From Heracleum sosnowskyi (Eukaryota; Streptophyta; Magnoliopsida; Apiales; Apiaceae): a stretch of 64,000 nt of DNA. The notes under the pieces were generated by a model that made no database searches, was not told where the DNA came from, and was given only the letters and a program-made list of their open reading frames with translations. The stretch lies in contig JAUIZM010000025.1 of NCBI GenBank assembly GCA_030848705.1, positions 1,426,001 through 1,490,000 on the forward strand, in the 5' to 3' direction. Made by a program: the position numbers and the translations under genes. This document shows, piece after piece, positions 1-13,400 of the stretch (positions are counted from its first letter, which is position 1; each line of letters opens with the position of its first letter).

Positions 1-3000
1 CATAGGGTCAAACTACGAGAAAATATCTACAAAAGGGCCCGCTTCAATTTTTCCTCATTTTTCTTGTATAGCTCCCTTTAGAAGTAAACGTAATCGAGCG
101 TCTCCTGGTATCTGCTCCGATTCAGGCACGGACAGCCGCAAATGAAGTTTTCTGCAATTCTATAAACCCATAGGGTCAAACTACGAGAAAATATCAACAA
201 AACGGCCCGCTTCAATTTTTACCCATTTTCCCTGTATAGCTCCCTTTAGAGGTAAACGTAATCGGGCGTCTCCTGGTATCTGCTCCGATTCAGGCCCAGA
301 CAGCCCCAAATGAACTTTTCTGCAATTCTATAAACCCAAAGGGTCACACTACGAGAAAATATCCACAAACCGGCCCACTTCAATTTTTCTCCATTTTTCT
401 CGTATAGCTCCCTTTAGAAGTAAACGTAATCGGGCGTCTCCTGGTATCTGCTCCGATTCAGGCACGGATAGCCGCATATGAAGTTTTCTGCAACTCTATA
501 AACCCATAGGGTCAAACTACGAGAAAATATCTACAAAAGGGCCCGCTTCAATTTTTCCTCATTTTTCTTGTATAGCTCCCTTTAGAAGTAAACGTAATCG
601 AGCGTCTCCTGGTATCTGCTCCGATTCAGGCACGGACAGCCGCAAATGAAGTTTTCTGCAATTCTATAAACCCATAGGGTCAAACTACGAGAAAATATCA
701 ACAAAACGGCCCGCTTCAATTTTTACCCATTTTCCCTGTATAGCTCCCTTTAGAGGTAAACGTAATCGGGCGTCTCCTGGTATCTGCTCCGATTCAGGCC
801 CAGACAGCCCCAAATGAACTTTTCTGCAATTCTATAAACCCAAAGGGTCACACTACGAGAAAATATCCACAAACCGGCCCGCTTCAATTTTTCTCCATTT
901 TTCTCGTATAGCTCCCTTTAGAAGTAAACGTAATCGGGCGTCTCCTGGTATCTGCTCCGATTCAGGTACGGACAGCCGCAAATGAAGTTTTCTGCAACTC
1001 TATAAACCCATAGGGTCAAACTACGAGACAATATCTACAAAAGGGCCCGCTTCAATTTTTCCCCATTTTTCTTGTATAGCTCCCTTTAGAAGTAAACGTA
1101 ATCGGGCGTCTCCTGGTATCTGCTCTGATTCAGGCACGGACAGCCGCAAATGAAGTTTTCTGCAACTCTATAAACCCATAGGGTCAAACTACGAGAAAAT
1201 ATCAACAAAACGGCCCGCTTCAATTTTTACCCATTTTCCTTGTATAGCTCCCTTTAGAGGTAAACGTAATCGGGCGTCTCCTGGTATCTCCTCCGATTCA
1301 GGCACAGACAGCCCCAAATGAACTTTTCTGCAATTCTATAAACCCAAAGGGTCACACTACGAGAAAATATCCACAAACCGGCCCGCTTCAATTTTTCTCC
1401 ATTTTTCTCGTATAGCTCCCTTTAGAAGTAAACGTAATCGGGCGTCTCCTGGTATCTGCTCCGATTCAAGCACGGATAGCCGCATATGAAGTTTTCTGCA
1501 ACTCTATAAACCCATAGGGTCAAACTACGAGAAAATATCTACAAAAGGGCCCGCTTCAATTTTTCCTCATTTTTCTTGTATAGCTCCCTTTAGAAGTAAA
1601 CGTAATCGAGCGTCTCCTGGTATCTGCTCCGATTCAGGCACGGACAGCCGCAAATGAAGTTTTCTGCAATTCTATAAACCCATAGGGTCAAACTACGAGA
1701 AAATATCAACAAAACGGCCCGCTTCAATTTTTACCCATTTTCCCTGTATAGCTCCCTTTACAGGTAAACGTAATCGGGCGTCTCCTGGTATCTGCTCCGA
1801 TTCAGGCCCAGACAGCCCCAAATGAACTTTTCTGCAATTCTATAAACCCAAAGGGTCACACTACGAGAAAATATCCACAAACCGGCCCACTTCAATTTTT
1901 CTCCATTTTTCTCGTATAGCTCCCTTTAGAAGTAAACGTAATCGGGCGTCTCCTGGTATCTGCTCCGATTCAGGCACGGATAGCCGCATATGAAGTTTTC
2001 TGCAACTCTATAAACCCATAGGGTCAAACTACGAGAAAATATCTACAAAAGGGCCCGCTTCAATTTTTCCTCATTTTTCTTGTATAGCTCCCTTTAGAAG
2101 TAAACGTAATCGAGCGTCTCCTGGTATCTGCTCCGATTCAGGCACGGACAGCCGCAAATGAAGTTTTCTGCAATTCTATAAACCCATAGGGTCAAACTAC
2201 GAGAAAATATCAACAAAACGGCCCGCTTCAATTTTTACCCATTTTCCCTGTATAGCTCCCTTTAGAGGTAAACGTAATCGGGCGTCTCCTGGTATCTGCT
2301 CCGATTCAGGCCCAGACAGCCCCAAATGAACTTTTCTGCAATTCTATAAACCCAAAGGGTCACACTACGAGAAAATATCCACAAACCGGCCCGCTTCAAT
2401 TTTTCTCCATTTTTCTCGTATAGCTCCCTTTAGAAGTAAACGTAATCGGGCGTCTCCTGGTATCTGCTCCGATTCAGGTACGGACAGCCGCAAATGAAGT
2501 TTTCTGCAACTCTATAAACCCATAGGGTCAAACTACGAGACAATATCTACAAAAGGGCCCGCTTCAATTTTTCCCCATTTTTCTTGTATAGCTCCCTTTA
2601 GAAGTAAACGTAATCGGGCGTCTCCTGGTATCTGCTCTGATTCAGGCACGGACAGCCGCAAATGAAGTTTTCTGCAACTCTATAAACCCATAGGGTCAAA
2701 CTACGAGAAAATATCAACAAAACGGCCCGCTTCAATTTTTACCCATTTTCCTTGTATAGCTCCCTTTAGAGGTAAACGTAATCGGGCGTCTCCTGGTATC
2801 TCCTCCGATTCAGGCACAGACAGCCCCAAATGAACTTTTCTGCAATTCTATAAACCCAAAGGGCCACACTACGAGAAAATATCCACAAACCGGCCCGCTT
2901 CAATTTTTCTCCATTTTTCTCGTATAGCTCCCTTTAGAAGTAAACGTAATCGAGCGTCTCCTGGTATCTGCTCCGATTCAAGCACGGATAGCCGCATATG

Positions 3001-3024
3001 AAGTTTTCTGCAACTCTATAAACC
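1..3024. repeat. Two copies of a 9-monomer (1512-bp) higher-order repeat
   Basis: Diagnostic variants recur exactly 1512 bp apart. The variant CGAGACAATATC in the monomer at 1009 returns in the monomer at 2521. The variant GATTCAAGCACGGATAGC near 1465 returns near 2977. The A-class monomer at 1 is matched at 1513 and 3025. Only scattered substitutions separate the copies, for example TTTAGAGG near 250 against TTTACAGG near 1760. After about 3360 the order changes. Confidence 0.85.
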
Positions 3025-4469
3025 CATAGGGTCAAACTACGAGAAAATATCTACAAAAGGGCCCGCTTCAATTTTTCCTCATTTTTCTTGTATAGCTCCC
3101 TTTAGAAGTAAACGTAATCGAGCGTCTCCTGGTATCTGCTCCGATTCAGGCACGGACAGCCGCAAATGAAGTTTTCTGCAATTCTATAAACCCATAGGGT
3201 CAAACTACGAGAAAATATCAACAAAACGGCCCGCTTCAATTTTTACCCATTTTCCCTGTATAGCTCCCTTTAGAGGTAAACGTAATCGGGCGTCTCCTGG
3301 TATCTGCTCCGATTCAGGCCCAGACAGCCCCAAATGAACTTTTCTGCAATTCTATAAACCCAAAGGGTCACACTACGAGAAAATATCCACAAACCGGCCC
3401 GCTTCAATATTTCTCCATTTTCCTTGTATAGCTCCTTTTAGAAGTAAACGTAATCGGGCGTCTCCTCGTATCTGCTCCGATTCAGGCACGGACAGCCGCA
3501 AATGAAGTTTTCTGCAACTCTATAAACCCATAGGGTCAAACTACGAGAAAATATCAACAAAACGGCCCGCTTCAATTTTTACCCATTTTCCTTGTATAGC
3601 TCCCTTTAGAGGTAAACGTAATCGGGCGTCTCCTGGTATCTGCTCCGATTCAGGCCCAGACAGCCCCAAATGAACTTTTCTGCAATTCTATAAACCCAAA
3701 GGGTCACACTACGAGAAAATATCCACAAACCGGCCCGCTTCAATTTTTCTCCATTTTTCTCGTATAGCTCCCTTTAGAAGTAAACGTAATCGGGCGTCTC
3801 CTGGTATCTGCTCCGATTCAGGCACGGACAGCCCCAAATGAAGTTTTCTGCAACTCTATAAACCCATAGGGTCAAACTACGAGAAAATATCAACAAAACG
3901 GCCCGCTTCAATTTTTACCCATTTTCCGTGTATAGCTCCCTTTAGAGGTAAACGTAATCGGGCGTCTCCTGGTATCTCCTCCGATTCAGGCACAGACAGC
4001 CCCAAATGAACTTTTCTGCAATTCTATAAACCCATAGGGTCACACTACGAGAAAATATCCACAAACCTGCCCGCTTCAATTTTTCTCCATTTTTCTCGTA
4101 TAGCTCCCTTTAGAAGTAAACGTAATCGGGCGTCTCCTGGTATCTGCTCCGATTCAGGTACGGACAGTCGCAAATGAAGTTTTCTGCAACTCTATAAACC
4201 CATAGGGTCAAACTACGAGAAAATATCTACAAAAGGGCCCGCTTCAATTTTTCCCCATTTTTCTTATATAGCTCCCTTTAGAAGTAAACGTAATCGGGCG
4301 TCTCCTGGTATCTGCTCCGATTCAGGCACGGACAGCCGCAAATGAAGTTTTCTGCAACTCTATAAACCCATAGGGTCAAACTACGAGAAAATATCTACAA
4401 AAGGGCCCGCTTCAATTTTTCCCCATTTTTCTTATATAGCTCCCTTTAGAAGTAAACGTAATCGGGCGT

Positions 4470-7400
4470 CTCCTGGTATCTCCTCCGATTCAGGCACAGA
4501 CAGCCCCAAATGAACTTTTCTGCAATTCTATAAACCCAAAGGGTCACACTACGAGAAAATATCCACAAACCGGCCCACTTCAATTTTTCTCCATTTTTCT
4601 CGTATAGCTCCCTTTAGAAGTAAACGTAATTGGGCGTCTCCTGGTATCTGCTCCGATTCAGGCACGGATAGCCGCATATGAAGTTTTCTTCAACTCTATA
4701 AACCCATAGGGTCAAACTACGAGAAAATATCTACAAAAGGGCCCGCTTCAATTTTTCCTCATTTTTCTTGTATAGCTCCCTTTAGAAGTAAACGTAATCG
4801 AGCGTCTCCTGGTATCTGCTCCGATTCAGGCACGGAGAGCCGCAAATGAAGTTTTCTGCAATTCTATAAACCCATAGGGTCAAACTACGAGAAAATATCA
4901 ACAAAACGGCTCGCTTCAATTTTTACCCATTTTCCCTATATAGCTCCCTTTAGAGGTAAACGTAATCGGGCGTCTCCTGGTATCTGCTCCGATTCAGGCC
5001 CAGACAGCCCCAAATGAACTTTTCTGCAATTCTATAAACCCAAAGGGTCACACTACGAGAAAATATCCACAAACCGGCCCGCTTCAATTTTTCTCCATTT
5101 TTCTCGTATAGCTCCCTTTAGAAGTAAACGTAATCGGGCGTCTCCTGGTATCTGCTCCGATTCAGGTACGGACAGCCGCAAATGAAGTTTTCTGCAACTC
5201 TATAAACCCATAGGGTCAAACTACGAGAAAATATCAACAAAATGGCCCGCTTCAATTTTTACCCATTTTCCTTGTATAGCTCCCTTTAGAGGTAAACGTA
5301 ATCGGGCGTCTCCTGGTATCTGCTCCGATTCAGGCCCAGACAGCCCCAAATGAACTTTTCTGCAATTCTATAAACCCAAAGGGTCACACTACGAGAAAAT
5401 ATCCACAAACCGGCCCGCTTCAATTTTTCTCCATTTTTCTCGTATAGCTCCCTTTAGAAGTAAACGTAATCGGGCATCTCCTGGTATCTGCTCCGATTCA
5501 GGCACGGACATCCGCAAATGAAGTTTTCTGCAACTCTATAAACCCATAGGGTCAAACTACGAGAAAATATCAACAAAACGGCCCGCTTCAATTTTTACCC
5601 ATTTTCCTTGTATAGCTCCCTTTAGAGGTAAACGTAATCGGGCGTCTCCTGGTATCTCCTCCGATTCAGGCACAGACAGCCCCAAATGAACTTTTCTGCA
5701 ATTCTATAAACCCATAGGGTCACACTACGAGAAAATATCCACAAACCGGCCCGCTTCAATATTTCTCCATTTTCCTTGTATAGCTCCTTTTAGAAGTAAA
5801 CGTAATCGGGCGTCTCCTCGTATCTGCTCCGATTCAGGCACGGACAGCCGCAAATGAAGTTTTCTGCAACTCTATAAACCCATAGGGTCAAACTACGAGA
5901 AAATATCTACAAAACGGCCCGCGTCAATTTTTCCCCATTTTCCTTGTATTGCTCCCTTTAGAGGTAAACGTAATCGGGCGTCTCTTGGTATCTGCTCCGA
6001 TTCAGGCACAGACAGCCCCCAATGAACTTTTCTGCAATTCTATAAACCCATAGGGTCACACTACGAGAAAATATCCACAAACCGGCCCGCTTCAATTTTT
6101 CTCCATTTTCCTTGTATAGCTCCCTTTAGAAGTAAATGTAATCGGGCGTCTCCTAGTATCTGCTCCGATTCAGGCACGGACAGCCGCAAATGAAGTTTTC
6201 TGCAACTCTATAAACCCATAGGGTCAAACTACGAGAAAATATCAACAAAACGGCCCGCTTCAATTTTTACCCATTTTCCTTGTATAGCTCCCTTTAGAGG
6301 TAAACGTAATCGGGCGTCTCCTGGTATCTGCTCCGATTCAGGCCCAGACAGCCCCAAATGAACTTTTCTGCAATTCTATAAACCCAAAGGGTCACACTAC
6401 GAGAAAATATGCACAAACCGGCCCGCTTCAATTTTTCTCCATTTTTCTCGTATAGCTCCCTTTAGAAGTAAACGTAATCGGGCGTCTCCTGGTATCTGCT
6501 CCGATTCAGGTACGGACAGCCGCAAATGAAGTTTTCTGCAACTCTATAAACCCATAGGGTCAAACTACGAGAAAATATCTACAAAAGGGCCCGCTTCAAT
6601 TTTTCCCCATTTTTCTTGTATAGCTCCCTTTAGAAGTAAACGTAATCGGGCGTCTCCTGGTATCTGCTCTGATTCAGGCACGGACAGCCGCAAATGAAGT
6701 TTTCTGCAACTCTATAAACCCATAGGGTCAAACTACGAGAAAATATCAACAAAACGGCCCGCTTCAATTTTTACCCATTTTCCTTGTATAGCTCCCTTTA
6801 GAGGTAAACGTAATCGGGCGTCTCCTGGTATCTCCTCCGATTCAGGCACAGACAGCCCCAAATGAACTTTTCTGCAATTCTATAAACCCAAAGGGTCACA
6901 CTACGAGAAAATATCCACAAACCGGCCCGCTTCAATTTTTCTCCATTTTTCTCGTATAGCTCCCTTTAGAAGTAAACGTAATCAGGCGTCTCCTGGTATC
7001 TGCTCCGATTCAAGCACGGATAGCCGCATATGAAGTTTTCTGCAACTCTATAAACCCATAGGGTCAAACTACGAGAAAATATCTACAAAAGGGCCCGCTT
7101 CAATTTTTCCTCATTTTTCTTGTATAGCTCCCTTTAGAAGTAAACGTAATCGAGCGTCTCCTGGTATCTGCTCCGATTCAGGCACGGACAGCCGCAAATG
7201 AAGTTTTCTGCAATTCTATAAACCCATAGGGTCAAACTACGAGAAAATATCAACAAAACGGCCCGCTTCAATTTTTACCCATTTTCCCTGTATAGCTCCC
7301 TTTAGAGGTAAACGTAATCGGGCGTCTCCTGGTATCTGCTCCGATTGAGGCCCAGACAGCCCCAAATGAACTTTTCTGCAATTCTATAAACCCAAAGGGT

Positions 7401-10400
7401 TACACTACGAGAAAATATCCACAAACCGGCCCGCTTCAATTTTTCTCCATTTTTCTCGTATAGCTCCCTTTAGAAGTAAACGTAATCGGGCGTCTCCTGG
7501 TATCTGCTCCGATTCAGGTACGGACAGCCGCAAATGAAGTTTTCTGCAACTCTATAAACCCATAGGGTCAAACTACGAGAAAATATCAACAAAACGGCCC
7601 GCTTCAATTTTTACCCATTTTCCTTGTATAGCTCCCTTTAGAGGTAAACGTAATCGGGCGTCTCCTGGTATCTGCTCCGATTCAGGCCCAGACAGCCCCA
7701 AATGAACTTTTCTGCAATTCTATAAACCCAAAGGGTCACACTACGAGAAAATATCCACAAACCGGCCCGCTTCAATTTTTCTCCATTTTTCTCGTATAGC
7801 TCCCTTTAGAAGTAAACGTAATCGGGCGCCTCCTGGTATCTGCTCCGATTCAGGCACGGACAGCCGCAAATGAAGTTTTCTGCAACTCTATAAACCCATA
7901 GGGTCAAACTACGAGAAAATATCAACAAAACGGCCCGCTTCAATTTTTACCCATTTTCCTTGTATAGCTCCCTTTAGAGGTAAACGTAATCGGGCGTCTC
8001 CTGGTATCTCCTCCGATTCAGGCACAGACAGCCCCAAATGAACTTTTCTGCAATTCAATAAACCCATAGGGTCACACTACGAGAAAATATCCACAAACCG
8101 GCCCGCTTCAATATTTCTCCATTTTCCTTGTATAGCTCCTTTTAGAAGTAAACGTAATCGGGCGTCTCCTCGTATCTGCTCCGATTCAGGCACGGACAGC
8201 CGCAAATGAAGTTTTCTGCAACTCTATAAACCCATAGGGTCAAACTACGAGAAAATATCTACAAAACGGCCCGCGTCAATTTTTCCCCATTTTCCTTGTA
8301 TAGCTCCCTTTAGAGGTAAACGTAATCGGGCGTCTCCTGGTATCTGCTCCGATTCAGGCACAGACAGCCCCCAATGAACTTTTCTGCAATTCTATAAACC
8401 CAAAGGGTCACACTACGAGAAAATATGCACAAACCGGCCCGCTTCAATTTTTCTCCATTTTTCTCGTATAGCTCCCTTTAGAAGTAAACGTAATCGGGCG
8501 TCTCCTGGTATCTGCTCCGATTCAGGTACGGACAGCCGCAAATGAAGTTTTCTGCAACTCTATAAACCCATAGGGTCAAACTACGAGAAAATATCTACAA
8601 AAGGGCCCGCTTCAATTTTTCCCCATTTTTCTTGTATAGCTCCCTTTAGAAGTAAACGTAATCGGGCGTCTCCTGGTATCTGCTCTGATTCAGGCACGGA
8701 CAGCCGCAAATGAAGTTTTCTGCAACTCTATAAACCCATAGGGTCAAACTACGAGAAAATATCAACAAAACGGCCCGCTTCAATTTTTACCCATTTTCCT
8801 TGTATAGCTCCCTTTAGAGGTAAACGTAATCGGGCGTCTCCTGGTATCTCCTCCGATTCAGGCACAGACAGCCCCAAATGAACTTTTCTGCAATTCTATA
8901 AACCCAAAGGGTCACACTACGAGAAAATATCCACAAACCGGGCCGCTTCAATTTTTCTCCATTTTTCTCGTATAGCTCCCTTTAGAAGTAAACGTAATCG
9001 GGCGTCTCCTGGTATCTGCTCCGATTCAAGAACGGATAGCCGCATATGAAGTTTTCTGCAACTCTATAAACCCATAGGGTCAAACTACGAGAAAATATCT
9101 ACAAAAGGGCCCGCTTCAATTTTTCCTCATTTTTCTTGTATAGCTCCCTTTAGAAGTAAACGTAATCGAGCGTCTCCTGGTATCTGCTCCGATTCAGGCA
9201 CGGACAGCCGCAAATGAAGTTTTCTGCAATTCTATAAACCCATAGGGTCAAACTACGAGAAAATATCAACAAAACGGCCCGCTTCAATTTTTACCCATTT
9301 TCCCTGTATAGCTCCCTTTAGAGGTAAACGTAATCGGGCGTCTCCTGGTATCTGCTCCGATTCAGGCCCAGACAGCCCCAAATGAACTTTTTTGCAATTC
9401 TATAAACCCAAAGGGTCACACTACGAGAAAATATCCACAAACCGGCCCGCTTCAATTTTTCTCCATTTTTCTCGTATAGCTCCCTTTAGAAGTAAACGTA
9501 ATCGGGCGTCTCCTGGTATCTGCTCCGATTCAGGTACGGACAGCCGCAAATGAAGTTTTCTGCAACTCTATAAACCCATAGGGTCAAACTACGAGAAAAT
9601 ATCAACAAAACGGCCCGCTTCAATTTTTACCCATTTTCCTTGTATAGCTCCCTTTAGAGGTAAACGTAATCGGGCGTCTCCTGGTATCTGCTCCGATTCA
9701 GGCCCAGACAGCCCCAAATGAACTTTTCTGCAATTCTATAAACCCAAAGGGTCACACTACGAGAAAATATCCACAAACCGGCCCGCTTCAATTTTTCTCC
9801 ATTTTTCTCGTATAGCTCCCTTTAGAAGTAAACGTAATCGGGCGCCTCTTGGTATCTGCTCCGATTCAGGCACGGACAGCCGCAAATGAAGTTTTCTGCA
9901 ACTCTATAAACCCATAGGGTCAAACTACGAGAAAATATCAACAAAACGGCCCGCTTCAATTTTTACCCATTTTCCTTGTATAGCTCCCTCTAGAGGTAAA
10001 CGTAATCGGGCGTCTCCTGGTATCTCCTCCGATTCAGGCACAGACAGCCCCAAATGAACTTTTCTGCAATTCTATAAACCCATAGGGTCACACTACGAGA
10101 AAATATCCACAAACCGGCCCGCTTCAATATTTCTCCATTTTCCTTGTATAGCTCCTTTTAGAAGTAAACGTAATCGGGCGTCTCCTCGTATCTGCTCCGA
10201 TTCAGGCACGGACAGCCGCAAATGAAGTTTTCTGCAACTCTATAAACCCATAGGGTCAAACTACGAGAAAATATCTACAAAACGGCCCGCGTCAATTTTT
10301 CCCCATTTTCCTTGTATAGCTCCCTTTAGAGGTAAACGTAATCGGGCGTCTCCTGGTATCTGCTCCGATTCAGGCACAGACAGCCCCCAATGAACTTTTC

Positions 10401-13400
10401 TGCAATTCTATAAACCCATAGGGTCACACTACGAGAAAATATCCACAAACCGGCCCGCTTCAATTTTTCTCCATTTTCCTTGTATAGCTCCCTTTAGAAG
10501 TAAACGTAATCGGGTGTCTCCTAGTATCTGCTCCGATTCAGGCACGGACAACCGCAAATGAAGTTTTCTGCAACTCTATAAACCCATAGGGTCAAACTAC
10601 GAGAAAATATCAACAAAACGGCCCGCTTCAATTTTTACCCATTTTCCTTGTATAGCTCCCTTTAGAGGTAAACGTAATCGGGCGTCTCCTGGTATCTGCT
10701 CCGATTCAGGCCCAGACAGCCCCAAATGAACTTTTCTGCAATTCTATAAACCCAAAGGGTCACACTACGAGAAAATATCCACAAACCTGCCCGCTTCAAT
10801 TTTTCTCCATTTTTCTCGTATAGCTCCCTTTAGAAGTAAACGTAATCGGGCGTCTCCTGGTATCTTCTCCGATTCAGGTACGGACAGCCGCAAATGAAGT
10901 TTTCTGCAACTCTATAAACCCATAGGGTCAAACTACGAGAAAATATCTACAAAAGGGCCCGCTTCAATTTTTCCCCATTTTTCTTGTATAGCTCCCTTTA
11001 GAAGTAAACGTAATCGGGCGTCTCCTGGTATCTGCTCCGATTCAGGCACGGACAGCCGCAAATGAAGTTTTCTGCAACTCTATAAACCCATAGGGTCAAA
11101 CTACGAGAAAATATCAACAAAACGGCCCGCTTCAATTTTTACCCATTTTCCTTGTATAGCTCCCTTTAGAAGTAAACGTAATCGAGCGTCTCCTGGTATC
11201 TCCTCCGATTCAGGCACAGACAGCCCCAAATGAACTTTTCTGCAATTCTATAAACCCAAAGGGTCACACTACGAGAAAATATCCACAAACCGGCCCACTT
11301 CAATTTTTCTCCATTTTTCTCGTATAGCTCCCTTTAGAAGTAAACGTAATTGGGCGTCTCCTAGTATCTGCTCCGATTCAGGCACGGATAGCCGCATATG
11401 AAGTTTTCTGCAACTCTATAAACCCATAGGGTCAAACTACGAGAAAATATCTACAAAAGGGCCCGCTTCAATTTTTCCTCATTTTTCTTGTATAGCTCCC
11501 TTTAGAAGTAAACGTAATCGAGCGTCTCCTGGTATCTGCTCCGATTCAGGCACGGACAGCCGCAAATGAAGTTTTCTGCAATTCTATAAACCCATAGGGT
11601 CAAACTACGAGAAAATATCAACAAAACGGCCCGCTTCAATTTTTACCCATTTTCCCTATATAGCTCCCTTTAGAGGTAAACGTAATCGGGCGTCTCCTGG
11701 TATCTGCTCCGATTCAGGCCCAGACAGCCCCAAATGAACTTTTCTGCAATTCTATAAACCCAAAGGGTCACACTACGAGAAAATATCCACAAACCGGCCC
11801 GCTTCAATTTTTCTCCATTTTTCTCGTATAGCTCCCTTTAGAAGTAAACGTAATCGGGCGTCTCCTGGTATCTGCTCCGATTCAGGTACGGACAGCCGCA
11901 AATGAAGTTTTCTGCAACTTTATAAACCCATAGGGTCAAACTACGAGAAAATATCAACAAAATGGCCCGCTTCAATTTTTACCCATTTTCCTTGTATAGC
12001 TCCCTTTAGAGGTAAACGTAATCGGGCGTCTCCTGGTATCTGCTCCGATTCAGGCCCAGACAGCCCCAAATGAACTTTTCTGCAATTCTATAAACCCAAA
12101 GGGTCACACTACGAGAAAATATCCACAAACCGGCCCGCTTCAATTTTTCTCCATTTTTCTCGTATAGCTCCCTTTAGAAGTAAACGTAATCGGGCGTCTC
12201 CTGGTATCTGCTCCGATTCAGGCACGGACATCCGCAAATGAAGTTTTCTGCAACTCTATAAACCCATAGGGTCAAACTACGAGAAAATATCAACAAAACG
12301 GCCCGCTTCAATTTTTACCCATTTTCCTTGTATAGCTCCCTTTAGAGGTAAACGTAATCGGGCGTCTCCTGGTATCTCCTCCGATTCAGGCACAGACAGC
12401 CCCAAATGAACTTTTCTACAATTCTATAAACCCATAGGGTCACACTACGAGAAAATATCCACAAACCGGCCCGCTTCAATATTTCTCCATTTTCCTTGTA
12501 TAGCTCCTTTTAGAAGTAAACGTAATCGGGCGTCTCCTCGTATCTGCTCCGATTCAGGCACGGACAGCCGCAAATGAAGTTTTCTACAACTCTATAAACC
12601 CATAGGGTCAAACTACGAGAAAATATCTACAAAACGGCCCGCGTCAATTTTTCCCCATTTTCCTTGTATTGCTCCCTTTAGAGGTAAACGTAATCGGGCG
12701 TCTCATGGTATCTGCTCCGATTCAGGCACAGACAGCCCCCAATGAACTTTTCTGCAATTCTATAAACCCATAGGGTCACACTACGAGAAAATATCCACAA
12801 ACCGGCCCGCTTCAATTTTTCTCCATTTTCCTTGTATAGCTCCCTTTAGAAGTAAACGTAATCGGGCGTCTCCTAGTATCTGCTCCGATTCAGGCACGGA
12901 CAGCCGCAAATGAAGTTTTCTGCAACTCTATAAACCCATAGGGTCAAACTACGAGAAAATATCAACAAAACGGCCCGCTTCAATTTTTACCCATTTTCCT
13001 TGTATAGCTCCCTTTAGAGGTAAACGTAATCGGGCGTCTCCTGGTATCTGCTCCGATTCAGGCCCAGACAGCCCCAAATGAACTTTTCTGCAATTCTATA
13101 AACCCAAAGGGTCACACTACGAGAAAATATGCACAAACCGGCCCGCTTCAATTTTTCTCCATTTTTCTCGTATAGCTCCCTTTAGAAGTAAACGTAATCG
13201 GGCGTCTCCTGGTATCTGCTCCGATTCAGGTACGGACAGCCGCAAATGAAGTTTTCTGCAACTCTATAAACCCATAGGGTCAAACTACGAGAAAATATCT
13301 ACAAAAGGGCCCGCTTCAATTTTTCCCCATTTTTCTTGTATAGCTCCCTTTAGAAGTAAACGTAATCGGGCGTCTCCTGGTATCTGCTCTGATTCAGGCA